DNA of 64,000 nt from Gemmatimonadaceae bacterium. GTDB taxonomy: Bacteria > Gemmatimonadota > Gemmatimonadetes > Gemmatimonadales > Gemmatimonadaceae. Below, in pieces: positions 6,828-16,043 of this stretch (the first letter of the stretch is position 1; each line of letters opens with the position of its first letter). The notes below the pieces were generated by a model, which had not been told where the DNA came from, did no database searches, and saw only the letters and a program-made list of their open reading frames with translations. The stretch spans positions 124,001 through 188,000 of the forward strand of contig JAUQWM010000037.1 in assembly GCA_030835125.1 (NCBI GenBank), given 5' to 3'. The position numbers were made by a program, and so were the translations under genes.

Positions 6828-9473
6828 TCAGTCGAGTCGCATCGCGATCACCGGGCTGACGCGGGTGGCGCGCCGCGCAGGGAGCCAGGCGGCCAGGATG
6901 CTCACGAGCACGAAGGCCAGCGCGGTCCCGGCGAAGCTGACGGGGTCGGTCGCGCTGAGGCCCGTCACCAGGAAGACGGACAGCGGCCGCGTGGCGAGGG
7001 CCGCGATGAGCAGGCCAAGGCCAACCCCGATCCCCACCAGCATGGTCACGTCGCGGATCACGAGGCGCAGGATGCCGCGGTTCGTCGCCCCGAGGGCGAC
7101 GCGAATCGCGATCTCGCTGATCCGGCGGCTCACGGTATATGAGACGATGGCGAAGAGCCCGAACATCGCCAGGACGAGCCCGAGGATGCCCAGGCTCCCC
7201 AGCACCGCGGCACCGACCTGGCTGGGCAGGAATGCGAGGGCCAGGGCGGCCCGCATCGGTTTCACGTCCACGGCCATGGTCCGGTCGATTTCCCCCAGGG
7301 CGGCGCGGACCGCCGGCAGCATCGCCGCGGGGTCTCCCTGCGTCCGGACGATGACGTAGCCGAGCTTCAACCCTTCCGGCTCCTGGCGAAGCGGCCGGTA
7401 GATCGCCGCCCGCTGCTCCTCGCCTAACGTGCGGTGCTTCCCGTTGGCGACCACGCCCACGATGGTGAAGTCCATCGGATGGTCCCGGCTGAGCACCTGC
7501 ACGCGGCTGCCGACGGCGTTTCCGCCCCCGATGTACCGCCGGACGAACTCCGCGTTGACCACGCCGACCGCGGGCGCCCCGGCGCGGTCGGCGTCGAGGA
7601 ACTCGCGCCCCTGCAGGATCCGCGTGCCTGACGTAACGAAGTATCCCGGCCCGGGAAGGGTGAGGGCGAACTCGATGTGCTGCGGATCGCCGCCGTCGAT
7701 GCGCGCGTTGAGTCCGCTCGTCGACCCGCCATGCATCGTGAGCGGGACGGCGTTCGCGTATGCCGCCGCGGTGATGCCGGGATGCCCCCGCATCTTCTCG
7801 ACCGCTGCGTCGAGGACGGCCAGCGGGTCCGGTGCTGCCGGCGTTCCCTCGAGGAACCCGAGTTCCGCGACGAGGGAGCGCTTGACGTCGAACCCGGGAT
7901 CGGTGAACTGCGTTCGCGCGAGGTTCCGCACGAAGAGGAACGCGGTCACCAGGAGCACGGTGGACACCGTCACCTGCCCGGCCAGCAGGGCGCTGCGGGC
8001 ACTGAACCGCCGGGTCGCGTACTGTGGCTCCTCGCGCTTGAGCGACGGGGTGAGCACGAGGCGGGTCGCGCCCAGGGCCGGCAGGAGGGAGCTCAGCACC
8101 ATGCTGAGGAGGACCAGCGCAAGCGCGCCCAGCATGATGGTCGCGTCAGGCGCGAGCTGCAGGTCGAACGGCACCGGGATCGGAAGGGTGATCCCGTTGA
8201 CCACCTTCATGAACGCGAAGCTGAGCAACAGGCCGCCCGTGGTGCCAAGGAGCGCCAGCCAGAATCCCTCGACGAGGAACTGCTGCAGCAACCGGGCGCG
8301 CGTCCCGCCGAGCGCAAGGCGGATGGCGATCTCGCGGCGCCGGGCGGTGCCGCGGGCGATCAACAGGCCGGCCACGTTGGCGCACGCGATCAACAGCACG
8401 AACAGCGACACGAGCCCGAGCAGCGCGAAGAAGCCGCCGATCATCGTCCCCTTGCCGGTCAGCGCGCCGAGCGGCGCGAACTCCTGGACGCCCGCGTACA
8501 AGGTGTCGCGCTCGAGGCGACCGAGCCGGCGATCCACCGCGTTGAGCTGGGAGCGCCCCTGGGCGAGCGCCTGTCCCGGCTTCAGGCGTCCCACGAGCTG
8601 GACGATGCGGTCGCCTGGCGTGAACATTTCCGGTATCAGGGACCGATTGATCGGCACGTACACGCCGGGGGCGATGGCGAAGCCAGCCACGCTGCGCAGG
8701 CGCGCGGGCAACACTCCCATGATCGTGTAGCTCTCGCCGTTGAGCACCAGCCCGCGCCCGACGACGGCGGGATCGGCCCGCAAGGGGCCCTGCCAGAATC
8801 CGTGGCTGACGATCGCCACCCGGGGATCGGCCTCGGCGCGCGCCTCGGCGGCGGTGAATGCGCGTCCCTGCGCCACGGGCACGCCGGTGACGTCGAAGAA
8901 GTTCGCGGTCACCAGCATGGGCGTGATGGAGACCGCGGCGTCGCCGTCGAGCCAGTTGACCTGCTTCTCCAGCGAATAACCGGCGATGCCCGCCAAGGCG
9001 TCACTGGCATCGAGGTCGAGCCACCGCTGGTACGTGGCGTGGCTCCCGTGGCTGACGCGCATCTGCACCAGCTCCCCGGGGCGCCGCGCGTCGGGCCTGG
9101 CGAACACGAACTCCTTGGCGAGGCTGAGCACGGCGATGTTGCCGCCCGCTCCCAGCGCGATGGACGTCGTCGCGGCGAGGAGGAGGATCGGTTCGCGCAA
9201 CAACCCTCGCAGGGTGTAGCGGAGGTCGCGCATGAGGTTGTCGAGGCCCGACCATCCGCGGGCATCCCGGGCTGCTTCCGTCACGTTGTCCATTCCTCCG
9301 AAGGTGCGCATGGCCTCGCGCCAGGCCTCGTCAGGCGGCACGCCGCGCGCGACATGCTCGGCCGCCTGCTGTTCGATGTGGGCCCGCAGCTCGCGCTGGA
9401 GTTCCTGGTCCACCCGCTCCCGGTGGAGGAGGGAGCGCAGGCGGAGCCGGGCGATGTCGGTCCAGCGAGGCAT
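6828..9473 (-). CDS. MacB/FtsX-type orphan ABC permease (ADOP family) with N-terminal prefix domain
   Basis: 881 residues from ATG 9473. The first ~70 residues form the helical permease-prefix domain (RERVDQELQRELRAHIEQQ). Then come two repeats of a periplasmic MacB-type core followed by an FtsX membrane domain: LLLAATTSIALGAGGNIAVL, FALLGLVSLFVLLIACANVAGLL, and C-terminally LFAIVSYTVSRRISEIAIRVALGA. Proteins of this type are common in Acidobacteriota and Gemmatimonadota, lack a cognate ATPase nearby, and often sit beside a PadR regulator, as here: the padR stop is 11 bases upstream. Role presumably efflux or envelope stress; not demonstrated. Confidence 0.88.
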   Translation of the reverse strand: MPRWTDIARLRLRSLLHRERVDQELQRELRAHIEQQAAEHVARGVPPDEAWREAMRTFGGMDNVTEAARDARGWSGLDNLMRDLRYTLRGLLREPILLLAATTSIALGAGGNIAVLSLAKEFVFARPDARRPGELVQMRVSHGSHATYQRWLDLDASDALAGIAGYSLEKQVNWLDGDAAVSITPMLVTANFFDVTGVPVAQGRAFTAAEARAEADPRVAIVSHGFWQGPLRADPAVVGRGLVLNGESYTIMGVLPARLRSVAGFAIAPGVYVPINRSLIPEMFTPGDRIVQLVGRLKPGQALAQGRSQLNAVDRRLGRLERDTLYAGVQEFAPLGALTGKGTMIGGFFALLGLVSLFVLLIACANVAGLLIARGTARRREIAIRLALGGTRARLLQQFLVEGFWLALLGTTGGLLLSFAFMKVVNGITLPIPVPFDLQLAPDATIMLGALALVLLSMVLSSLLPALGATRLVLTPSLKREEPQYATRRFSARSALLAGQVTVSTVLLVTAFLFVRNLARTQFTDPGFDVKRSLVAELGFLEGTPAAPDPLAVLDAAVEKMRGHPGITAAAYANAVPLTMHGGSTSGLNARIDGGDPQHIEFALTLPGPGYFVTSGTRILQGREFLDADRAGAPAVGVVNAEFVRRYIGGGNAVGSRVQVLSRDHPMDFTIVGVVANGKHRTLGEEQRAAIYRPLRQEPEGLKLGYVIVRTQGDPAAMLPAVRAALGEIDRTMAVDVKPMRAALALAFLPSQVGAAVLGSLGILGLVLAMFGLFAIVSYTVSRRISEIAIRVALGATNRGILRLVIRDVTMLVGIGVGLGLLIAALATRPLSVFLVTGLSATDPVSFAGTALAFVLVSILAAWLPARRATRVSPVIAMRLD

Positions 9474-9484
9474 GGGCGCGGTCG

Positions 9485-9811
9485 TCAGGCGTTGCGGAGC
9501 ACGAGCCCGATGGCTCCCGAGAGGCGCACCCACTGCGAGAGCTCCTCGCTGAGCTGGGCGCGCCCGGCCCGGGTGAGCGAGTAGACCTTCGCCTCGCGTC
9601 CCGTGTCGGTGCGCTGCCATTCGGCGCTGAGCCAGCCCTGCTGCTCGAGCCGGTGCAACGCGGGGTAGAGCGATCCCTGCTTGATCTGCAGCACGTCGTC
9701 CGACACGACCTGGATACGCTTGGCGATCGCCCAGCCGTGGCGGGGGCCGGCGGCGAGCGACTTGAGGATCAGCACGTCGAGCGTGCCCTGGATCAGGTCC
9801 GACGGTTTCAC
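9485..9811 (-). CDS. PadR family transcriptional regulator
   Basis: 108 residues from GTG 9811. It is a compact PadR winged-helix protein: LIQGTLDVLILKSLAAGPRHGWAIAKRI, then LQIKQGSLYPALHRLEQQGWL and VYSLTRAGRAQL. Members are repressors released by small ligands. It is cotranscribed with the orphan permease just downstream and is preceded by two tandem 21-bp repeats that probably include its own operator. Confidence 0.93.
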   Translation of the reverse strand: MKPSDLIQGTLDVLILKSLAAGPRHGWAIAKRIQVVSDDVLQIKQGSLYPALHRLEQQGWLSAEWQRTDTGREAKVYSLTRAGRAQLSEELSQWVRLSGAIGLVLRNA

Positions 9812-9818
9812 GAAAGCC

Positions 9819-9859
9819 CCATGCCAAGATGATCTACAACCATGCCTCGATTATCTACA
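9819..9859 (-). promoter_or_regulatory. Two tandem 21-bp direct repeats upstream of padR (candidate operator)
   Basis: Read on the minus strand, 9859-9840 is TGTAGATAATCGAGGCATGG and 9838-9819 is TGTAGATCATCTTGGCATGG. They match at 17 of 20 positions with a period of exactly 21 bases, about two helical turns, and end 8 bases before the padR start. They are AT-rich for this genome. Likely PadR binding sites and/or promoter elements for the padR-permease operon. Confidence 0.6.
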
Positions 9860-9998
9860 CAAGACAACGGGGAGGCTCCAGCAGAGGTTTCAGGCGCCCG
9901 GGACGTCGGGTTTCATCCCGTCCCCCGGTCGGGGATATCCCATTGCTGGCGGCAGCCAGGGGCGGCGATGTTATGTCGATCCCCTGCGACAGGTGCTC

Positions 9999-10760
9999 AT
10001 GCGTACTTCCATCCTCCTCCGCACCGCCGGCGCGTCGACGCTCCTGCTCGCCGTCGCGGCGTGTCGGGATTCCACGGCGCCGGACACCGGTGCCAGCCTC
10101 GATGACGCGCTGGTCCAGATGGCCTCCGCCGACGCCCTGGCCGGACCTGGTGTGGCCCTGATGGGCGGGATCGCGGCGCCGGCCTCGACCGGCCCGAACG
10201 CGTGCGCCTTCAGCGTCTCCAGCCGGCGCTTCGAATGCCCTGAGCACTCGAACGGCGGCTTCACGATCGATCGGTACTACGAGTTGCTCGACGCGTCCGG
10301 TGCGCCCCTGTCCGGGTGGAGCAGCGCGGTGGTGGCCATCCGCAACGTGGCCGACGTATCCGCCAACCTGACGCGCGACACGCCGCTCCTGGGACCGGTT
10401 TCGCTGGTGCTGTCGGCGCACGACGAGTCGACGCTGAGCGGACTGCAATCCCCGACGCAGGTCCTCACCGGGACGAGCACCTCGAACACCACCACGAGCA
10501 GCAGCCTCGGGACCCAGGTCGTGAACGGCACGCGGTCGATGAACCTCGCGATGCCGCCGCGCGGTTCGTCCTCCATGTACCCCTCGGGCACCATCACCAT
10601 GAACAGCGTGGTGACCGGGCACCCGGGTGCCACCACGATGACGATGACCTACAACGGCACGCCTGTCGTGACGATGTCCATGGCGATGGCGGGCGGTCCG
10701 GCGATCACCTGCACGCTGGACCTGTCCCGGCCGGGCGTCCCGCCCGTGTGTGACCCGTAG
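9999..10760 (+). CDS. Putative lipoprotein of unknown function
   Basis: 253 residues from ATG 9999 (the frame is open further upstream, but the signal peptide begins here). The N-terminus is a lipoprotein signal ending LLLAVAACRDS. The mature part is rich in Ser, Thr and Met, with a low-complexity stretch around residue 155-180 (TGTSTSNTTTSSS) and methionine-rich repeats (TMTMTYNG, VTMSMAMAGG). A cysteine pair (CAFSVSSRRFEC) and two near the C-terminus may form disulfides. I recognise no domain. Convergent with the second permease, two bases apart. Confidence 0.72.
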   Translation: MRTSILLRTAGASTLLLAVAACRDSTAPDTGASLDDALVQMASADALAGPGVALMGGIAAPASTGPNACAFSVSSRRFECPEHSNGGFTIDRYYELLDASGAPLSGWSSAVVAIRNVADVSANLTRDTPLLGPVSLVLSAHDESTLSGLQSPTQVLTGTSTSNTTTSSSLGTQVVNGTRSMNLAMPPRGSSSMYPSGTITMNSVVTGHPGATTMTMTYNGTPVVTMSMAMAGGPAITCTLDLSRPGVPPVCDP

Positions 10761-10762
10761 CC

Positions 10763-13249
10763 CTACTCCTCGCGCAGGGCCACGGTCGGGTGCACCCGTG
10801 CCGCGCTGCGCGCGGGGACAAAGGCGGCCAGCACGGCGACAACGCCTAACGCCAGCACGGCCAGCAGGAACGGGCCCGCCTGGCCGTCGAGGTGCGCCGG
10901 CACGCTGCCAGGCAGGCGGGATGCGAGGGTCCGCGCGATGCCCACGGCGAGCACCGTGCCCACCATGGCCCCGGCGCCGGCGTAGACCGCCGCGTACCGC
11001 ATGAAGTGCCGGACGATGCGCCCCGGCGACGCACCCAGCGCCATGCGGATCCCGATCTCGGCGCGCTGCTGCGTCACCGCGTACCCGATCACCGCGTAGA
11101 GGCCTAACGTCGCGAGAACCAGTGCCGCGAGGCCCAGCACGGTCAGCACCGTGCTGGCCACCCGGATCGGCAGGAAGGGAACCGCACTGTAATCGTCGAG
11201 CGTGGCGGGACTGGACGCGGTGAGTCGTGCATCCACGCCCTCGACCGTGCGCCGCAACAGCGGTACCAGGGCCAGGGGAGATCCCGTGGTCCGGGCATGG
11301 AGGACGATCGTGAAGCTCGCCCACTGGCCGAAGGGCAGGTAGACGAACGGGGGCGACGGTTCTTCCAGCGGCGCCAGGAACTCGTACTTCCCGTTCGCCG
11401 CCACGCCGACCACGGTCACTTCCCGGTCATCCACACGGAGGCGACGACCGATCGCGGTCCTGTCCCCCCAGAAGCGTTTCGCGAACGCCTCGTTGACCAC
11501 CACGACCGGGGCCGACTCGGCGCGATCCGATGCGTCGAGGGCGCGGCCCTCGACGATCGGGATGCCCATCGTGTCGAAGTAGCCGGCGGTGACCGCGTTG
11601 GTCAGGAACGTCATCGACTCGCCCGGCCGCGGCGCATAGCCGTCCACGGCGGTGTTCGCGAGGGAGTAGCCGAGGAACCCGAGCGGGACGAAGGAGGCGG
11701 CGGCGGCGCGCTGGACGCCCGGCAGCGCCGATACGCGTTCGACCAGCCGCTCGGCCAGGGCCTGGCGCGTGGCGTCGTCGCTGACGCCGGCAAGGTCGAA
11801 GTCCACCGTCGCGAGCAGGACCTGTTCCGGCGCGCGGAAGCCGCGATCGACCAGTTGCAACTCGTTGAGTCGCTGGATGAACAGCCCGGCCGTCGCCAGG
11901 ACGGCCAGCGACAGCGCGAACTGGGCACTGACGAGCGTTCCGCGGACCCGACCGCCCTGCGCTGTCCCCCCGCGCGTTCCGCCGCCGGTGAGCGAGGCGC
12001 GGACTTCGACCCGGGTCGCCTTGAGCGCCGGGGCGAGCCCGAATGCAAAAATGGTTGCGACGCCGATGGCGGCAATCACGAGGATTACCGTGCCGTCGAA
12101 CGGCGTCTCCACGACCAGGGGCAACGGGGAAGGCGGTGCCAGCGAGTTGAGCATGTTCCGGGACCAGGCGGCGAATCCGGTGGCGAGGACCACGCCGCCC
12201 AGGGCAAGCAGGAAGGACTCGGTCATCAGCTGCCTGACGACGCGGGCCGCGCGCGCGCCGAGCGCCAGTCGCACGGCGATCTCGTGCTCGCGCGAGGCGC
12301 TGCGCAGCAGCAGCAGGTTGGCCACGTTCGAGCAGACGATGAGCACCACGAGGAACGACAGGCCGAGCATGACCTTGAAGATCGGTGCCATCCGTTCGAC
12401 CGGTCCGACGTCCAGCGTCCTGGCGAACATGCCGACATCGCGGAGGGCGGTGTGGGCGGCCGACAGTTCCGCGCCGAGGGATGTCGCGGCGGCACTGGCC
12501 GACTCGAGGGTGATCCCGGGCGCGAGCCGCGCGAAGACGTCGAGCCATCGGATGTCGCGGTCCTCCAGGAGCGCGGGGTTGCCCAGGTCGTGCTGGAGCG
12601 CGAGCGGGACCCACATCTCGAGCCCGAGCCGGGAGATCGTGCCGGTGAAGCGCGGCGGCGCGACGCCGACGATGGTCACCGCGCGGTCGCTGACCCAGAG
12701 CCGCTGCCCGATGATGTCGCGCGCGCCATGGAACCGCCGCAGCCAGAAGCCATGACTGATGACCGCCACGGCAGCATTCCCACCGACCCGTCCCTCGTCA
12801 GGCAGGAACGTGCGGCCGAGGATCGGGCGCACGCCGAGCACCTCGAAGTAGTCGGCGCTGGTCATCGCACCCCACACCGGCTCGGCGTGGCGCAACTCGG
12901 CCGTGGTCGATGTGCGCACCGCGAACCGGCGGATGCCATGGGCACCAAAGGCGGTGAAGGCGTCGCGGCGCGCCTCACCCGTGTCGCGGGCGATGTCGAG
13001 CCAGGTGGGGTGCGCGATGAGTTCCTCGCCCCGCAGCGTCCCGGTGCGGAGCGAGACCAGGCCGGCCGGGTCGGTCACCCCCGGCACCGGATTGGAGACG
13101 ATGCTTCGCGTCCACACGAAAACCGCGCCGGTTGCCCCGATGCTGAAGCCCAGGCAGAGGATGATGGTGGCCGACGCGAGCGCCGACTTCCGCAGGGCGC
13201 GAAACGCGAATCGGAAGTCTGCCGAGAGGCCGTCCAGGATGGTTGTCAT
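10763..13249 (-). CDS. MacB/FtsX-type orphan ABC permease (ADOP family), short form
   Basis: 828 residues from ATG 13249. Same two-fold MacB-core/FtsX architecture as the permease at 6828-9473 (LSFLVVLIVCSNVANLLLLR, AVIGYAVTQQRAEIGIRMALGA, ending VALREE), but it lacks the N-terminal prefix domain and no PadR gene is adjacent. Sequence divergence between the two is large, so this is not a recent duplication. No ATPase lies next to it. Role inferred only from family: transport or mechanotransmission across the envelope. Confidence 0.86.
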   Translation of the reverse strand: MTTILDGLSADFRFAFRALRKSALASATIILCLGFSIGATGAVFVWTRSIVSNPVPGVTDPAGLVSLRTGTLRGEELIAHPTWLDIARDTGEARRDAFTAFGAHGIRRFAVRTSTTAELRHAEPVWGAMTSADYFEVLGVRPILGRTFLPDEGRVGGNAAVAVISHGFWLRRFHGARDIIGQRLWVSDRAVTIVGVAPPRFTGTISRLGLEMWVPLALQHDLGNPALLEDRDIRWLDVFARLAPGITLESASAAATSLGAELSAAHTALRDVGMFARTLDVGPVERMAPIFKVMLGLSFLVVLIVCSNVANLLLLRSASREHEIAVRLALGARAARVVRQLMTESFLLALGGVVLATGFAAWSRNMLNSLAPPSPLPLVVETPFDGTVILVIAAIGVATIFAFGLAPALKATRVEVRASLTGGGTRGGTAQGGRVRGTLVSAQFALSLAVLATAGLFIQRLNELQLVDRGFRAPEQVLLATVDFDLAGVSDDATRQALAERLVERVSALPGVQRAAAASFVPLGFLGYSLANTAVDGYAPRPGESMTFLTNAVTAGYFDTMGIPIVEGRALDASDRAESAPVVVVNEAFAKRFWGDRTAIGRRLRVDDREVTVVGVAANGKYEFLAPLEEPSPPFVYLPFGQWASFTIVLHARTTGSPLALVPLLRRTVEGVDARLTASSPATLDDYSAVPFLPIRVASTVLTVLGLAALVLATLGLYAVIGYAVTQQRAEIGIRMALGASPGRIVRHFMRYAAVYAGAGAMVGTVLAVGIARTLASRLPGSVPAHLDGQAGPFLLAVLALGVVAVLAAFVPARSAARVHPTVALREE

Positions 13250-13509
13250 CCCACCCAACCTGATGGATCACCTTCAGGACAACCAGAGCCCGGTGTCGAT
13301 GGCGCCCCACCACGCCGCGTTCTGCGGACGTGCCGGTCTGGCGCGCGCCATTGACCCTAGGAGTGATGGCGTGGGTCGGTGGGGGCAGTATCTTCTCTCA
13401 AGGATCCGTTCCCTTCCCGGCGCGCGGGCTCGCGGCCTGTCGTGATCGGTCGAAGGCGAGGCCGCAACTGGGGGTGGCGTCGACCAGCCCCGCTTCAAGG
13501 AGATTGCTT
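13250..13509. other. Intergenic region, 260 bases
   Basis: Divergent gap between the short permease (minus) and the PA2779-like gene (plus). A TATCTT at 13389-13394 could be a -10 element for the plus-strand gene, leaving a leader of about 110 bases. AAGGAGAT at 13498-13505 is its ribosome binding site. I see no conserved RNA structure or small gene. Confidence 0.4.
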
Positions 13510-13884
13510 GTGCTGAAACTCATCGCAGGAACGGCAGTCGTGATGTTGGCCTCGGTGGGGACGTCGACACGGGTCGCCGCCCAGGCTGGCAGCGCCGTCA
13601 CCAGCGCCGAACTGGAGGCCGCTGTCCTCGCAGCGCCCTCCACGAACAGGGAGACCGTCCAGCGTTTCCTCCGTGACAGCCTTGTGAACGAGGTGGCCAC
13701 GAAGATGGGGATTCGGACGGCGGAGCTCGCTGCCCTCGCCAGCACCCTGGATGAGGCGACGCTGGCGAAGGTTGCGGACCGCACCCGCGCGGCGGACCGC
13801 GACCTGGCCGGCGGTGACCAGGTGGTGATCAGCACGACGGCCATCATCATCGTGCTCCTGATCCTCATCCTGCTGACGCGGTAA
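13510..13884 (+). CDS. PA2779-like small membrane-anchored protein
   Basis: 124 residues from GTG 13510, chosen because AAGGAGAT lies five bases upstream and the signal peptide (LKLIAGTAVVMLASVGTSTRVAAQ) begins here. The body (SAELEAAVLAAPSTNRETVQRFLRD...GIRTAELAALASTLDEATLAKVADR) follows the PA2779 pattern of a helical domain, then a glycine hinge (LAGGDQ) and a C-terminal membrane helix (VVISTTAIIIVLLILILLTR). PA2779 proteins are encoded beside PA2778-type C39 peptidases, and that is what follows, 13 bases downstream. Function of the family is unknown. Confidence 0.8.
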   Translation: MLKLIAGTAVVMLASVGTSTRVAAQAGSAVTSAELEAAVLAAPSTNRETVQRFLRDSLVNEVATKMGIRTAELAALASTLDEATLAKVADRTRAADRDLAGGDQVVISTTAIIIVLLILILLTR

Positions 13885-13897
13885 TACCGCGGCCCCT

Positions 13898-15982
13898 GTG
13901 CGGCGGATCGCCCGGACGCTCGCAGCGTTAGGCGGTCTGGGCGCGTCGCTGGGCGGTGCGTCGGCGACCGCCCAATCGCCGGCCGCGGAACCGGGTCGGG
14001 GGGCGCCGCCCGCCCTGGACGTCCCGTACCTCCCGCAGTCGGAATTGCTCTGCGGCGGTGCGGCCGTCGCGATGGTCGAGCGCTGGTGGGGGAAACGCGG
14101 GGTCTACGCCGAGGACTTCGCCGCCCTGGTCCGGCCGGAGCTGCAGGGGATCCGCACCACCGACCTCGCGGCTGCGGCGCGCTCCCGCGGATGGGACACG
14201 CGGACCTTCGATGGGACGCCGGACGCGGTTCGCCAGATCCTCGCCGGGGGAATCCCGGTGGTCGCGCTCATCGAGGTCGCGCCCCGCCGCTTCCACTATG
14301 TGGTCCTGCTCGGCTGGGCGGAGGGCAGGGTCACGTACCACGACCCGGCGATTGCACCCAGCCGGCTCGTGGCCGAGGCCCGGTTCCTGAAGGAGTGGAG
14401 CGGGGGCGAACGATGGGCGATGGTGCTGAGACCGGGAACGCGTTCCCCGGGGGAACCGGTCACGGACTCGGTGCGGCCGATGCCGGTCGCGTCAATGCCC
14501 TGTGGCCCGTGGATCGACCAGGCGCTGGAGGCCGTCGCCGCCGGACGGCTCGAGGACGCCGTCGTGTTGTTAGGCGAGGCCGGGCGCGCGTGCCCCGAGG
14601 AGCCGGTGATACTGCGCGAGCTTGCCGGGGTCCGGTTCAAGCAGCGCCGGCTGTCCGAGGCCATTCGCCTGTCGATGCAGTACGTGGGGCGGGTCCCTGG
14701 TGATGCCCATGCCTGGAATCTGCTGGCGACGAGCCGATATCTCGCGGGCGATCGGGACGGTGCGCTCCGGGCCTGGAATATGGTCGGCCTTCCCATCGTG
14801 GACCTGACGCGCATCGACGGGGTCCGCGGGATCCGGTTCCGGACCATCGCCGACGCTGTGGGAGCGCCTCACGGGACCGTCCTGACTCCCTCCGCCCTCG
14901 CGCTGGCCCGTCGCCGCCTCGGCGACCTCGGTGCCATACGTCGGGCCGCGGTGGACTTCCAACCGGTCACGGATGGCCGTGCGGAGGTGCGGGCCGTGGT
15001 GGTCGAGCGTCCGGTGTTGAACGCGGCACCGCGGCTGCTGGTTGCCAACGGTCTGCGCGCGATCACGCAGCGCGCAATCGGCGTGAGCGTTGCCACCCCG
15101 ACGGGTGCGGGTGAACTGTGGACCGCTGATTGGCGATGGGAACACGCCCATCCGCGACTTGCCCTTGGGGTCGACGTCCCCATCCGGCTTGGGGTGACCG
15201 GCACGATGACGCTCACCCGTGTCCGCAAGCGATTCCGATTCGCCGTCGATTCGGCGGCATCGGGCGCCTTCGAGGAGAGTCGGAGCGCCGGCAGCGTGTC
15301 CTTCGGTGGATGGATCACGCCCGACTTGCGTCCCCACGTCGGGATTGGATTCCAGCGCTGGTCCGGGGGCAGGGAGTACCTGGACCTCAGCGCTGGCGCG
15401 GAGTTCCGCTTCGCCGGTGACCGGCTCGTCATCGCCACGAATGGACAGTTTGCCCAGGCCCTCGCCGCCAATGCCTCGTGGCTCCGCGGGGAGGTCCGGG
15501 GGCTCTGGTCGTCGGCCGCTGACCTGGGGCGCCGCGGCTGGTCGGCACGCCTGGGGCTGGACCTGACGAGTCGCGACGCACCGCTCGGCGTCAGGCCGGT
15601 CGCGAGCGGCGATGATCCATGGGTCATTCCCCTTCGGGCGCATCCCCGGACGCGCGGCGGCCTGCTCCCGGGCGCGACCACCGGTCAGGGCATGATCCAT
15701 GGCGGCCTGTCCGGTGACCAACCCGTCCATCGGGCAGGACTGTTCACGGTGGCCATCGGCGTCTTCGTCGACGGCGCCCGGATCATGGATCCCGCGGACG
15801 GCTCCGGGCGCGATCGGCTCCATGTCGATGCGGGTGGCGGCATCCGGATTGGCATCCTCGATGGGCAACTCGGCGTCGTGCGCGTCGACCTGGCCCGGGG
15901 GCTCATGAGTCATCGTTCTGCGCTGTCCGTGGGACTGCACCAGCGCTGGCCACCATTCCGGGACGGCATTCGTCCGCCGTGA
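13898..15982 (+). CDS. C39-family cysteine peptidase fused to TPR, POTRA-like and outer-membrane beta-barrel regions
   Basis: 694 residues from GTG 13898, with a signal peptide (to about residue 26). Residues 40-160 are a C39 papain-like peptidase of the PA2778 type: Gln47 and Cys52 in PQSELLCGGAA, His133 in RRFHYVVLLGW, Asp149 in TYHDPA. Residues about 205-300 are TPR-like helices (GRLEDAVVLLGEAGRACPEEP, WNLLATSRYLAGDRDGALRAW). About 300-375 looks like one POTRA domain (LTRIDGVRGIRFRTIADAVG...VRAVVVERP). From about 380 to the end amphipathic beta strands resemble an Omp85/surface-antigen barrel, with GGGIRIGI...LGVVRVDLARGL near the C-terminus. Normal PA2778 proteins stop after the TPRs. The frame is continuous. 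Peptidase and TPR calls are firm; the barrel is inferred from strand pattern. Confidence 0.78.
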   Translation: MRRIARTLAALGGLGASLGGASATAQSPAAEPGRGAPPALDVPYLPQSELLCGGAAVAMVERWWGKRGVYAEDFAALVRPELQGIRTTDLAAAARSRGWDTRTFDGTPDAVRQILAGGIPVVALIEVAPRRFHYVVLLGWAEGRVTYHDPAIAPSRLVAEARFLKEWSGGERWAMVLRPGTRSPGEPVTDSVRPMPVASMPCGPWIDQALEAVAAGRLEDAVVLLGEAGRACPEEPVILRELAGVRFKQRRLSEAIRLSMQYVGRVPGDAHAWNLLATSRYLAGDRDGALRAWNMVGLPIVDLTRIDGVRGIRFRTIADAVGAPHGTVLTPSALALARRRLGDLGAIRRAAVDFQPVTDGRAEVRAVVVERPVLNAAPRLLVANGLRAITQRAIGVSVATPTGAGELWTADWRWEHAHPRLALGVDVPIRLGVTGTMTLTRVRKRFRFAVDSAASGAFEESRSAGSVSFGGWITPDLRPHVGIGFQRWSGGREYLDLSAGAEFRFAGDRLVIATNGQFAQALAANASWLRGEVRGLWSSAADLGRRGWSARLGLDLTSRDAPLGVRPVASGDDPWVIPLRAHPRTRGGLLPGATTGQGMIHGGLSGDQPVHRAGLFTVAIGVFVDGARIMDPADGSGRDRLHVDAGGGIRIGILDGQLGVVRVDLARGLMSHRSALSVGLHQRWPPFRDGIRPP

Positions 15983-16043
15983 ACGATTCAGGGGTCGGGT
16001 AACAGCTTACCGCGCGGCGCGGGGCCCCCGGTCATCATTCACC

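Noticed and set aside
7677-9584. A 635-codon plus-strand frame over the permease gene
   Set aside because: Antisense to a well-supported permease, charged low-complexity translation, no start signals.
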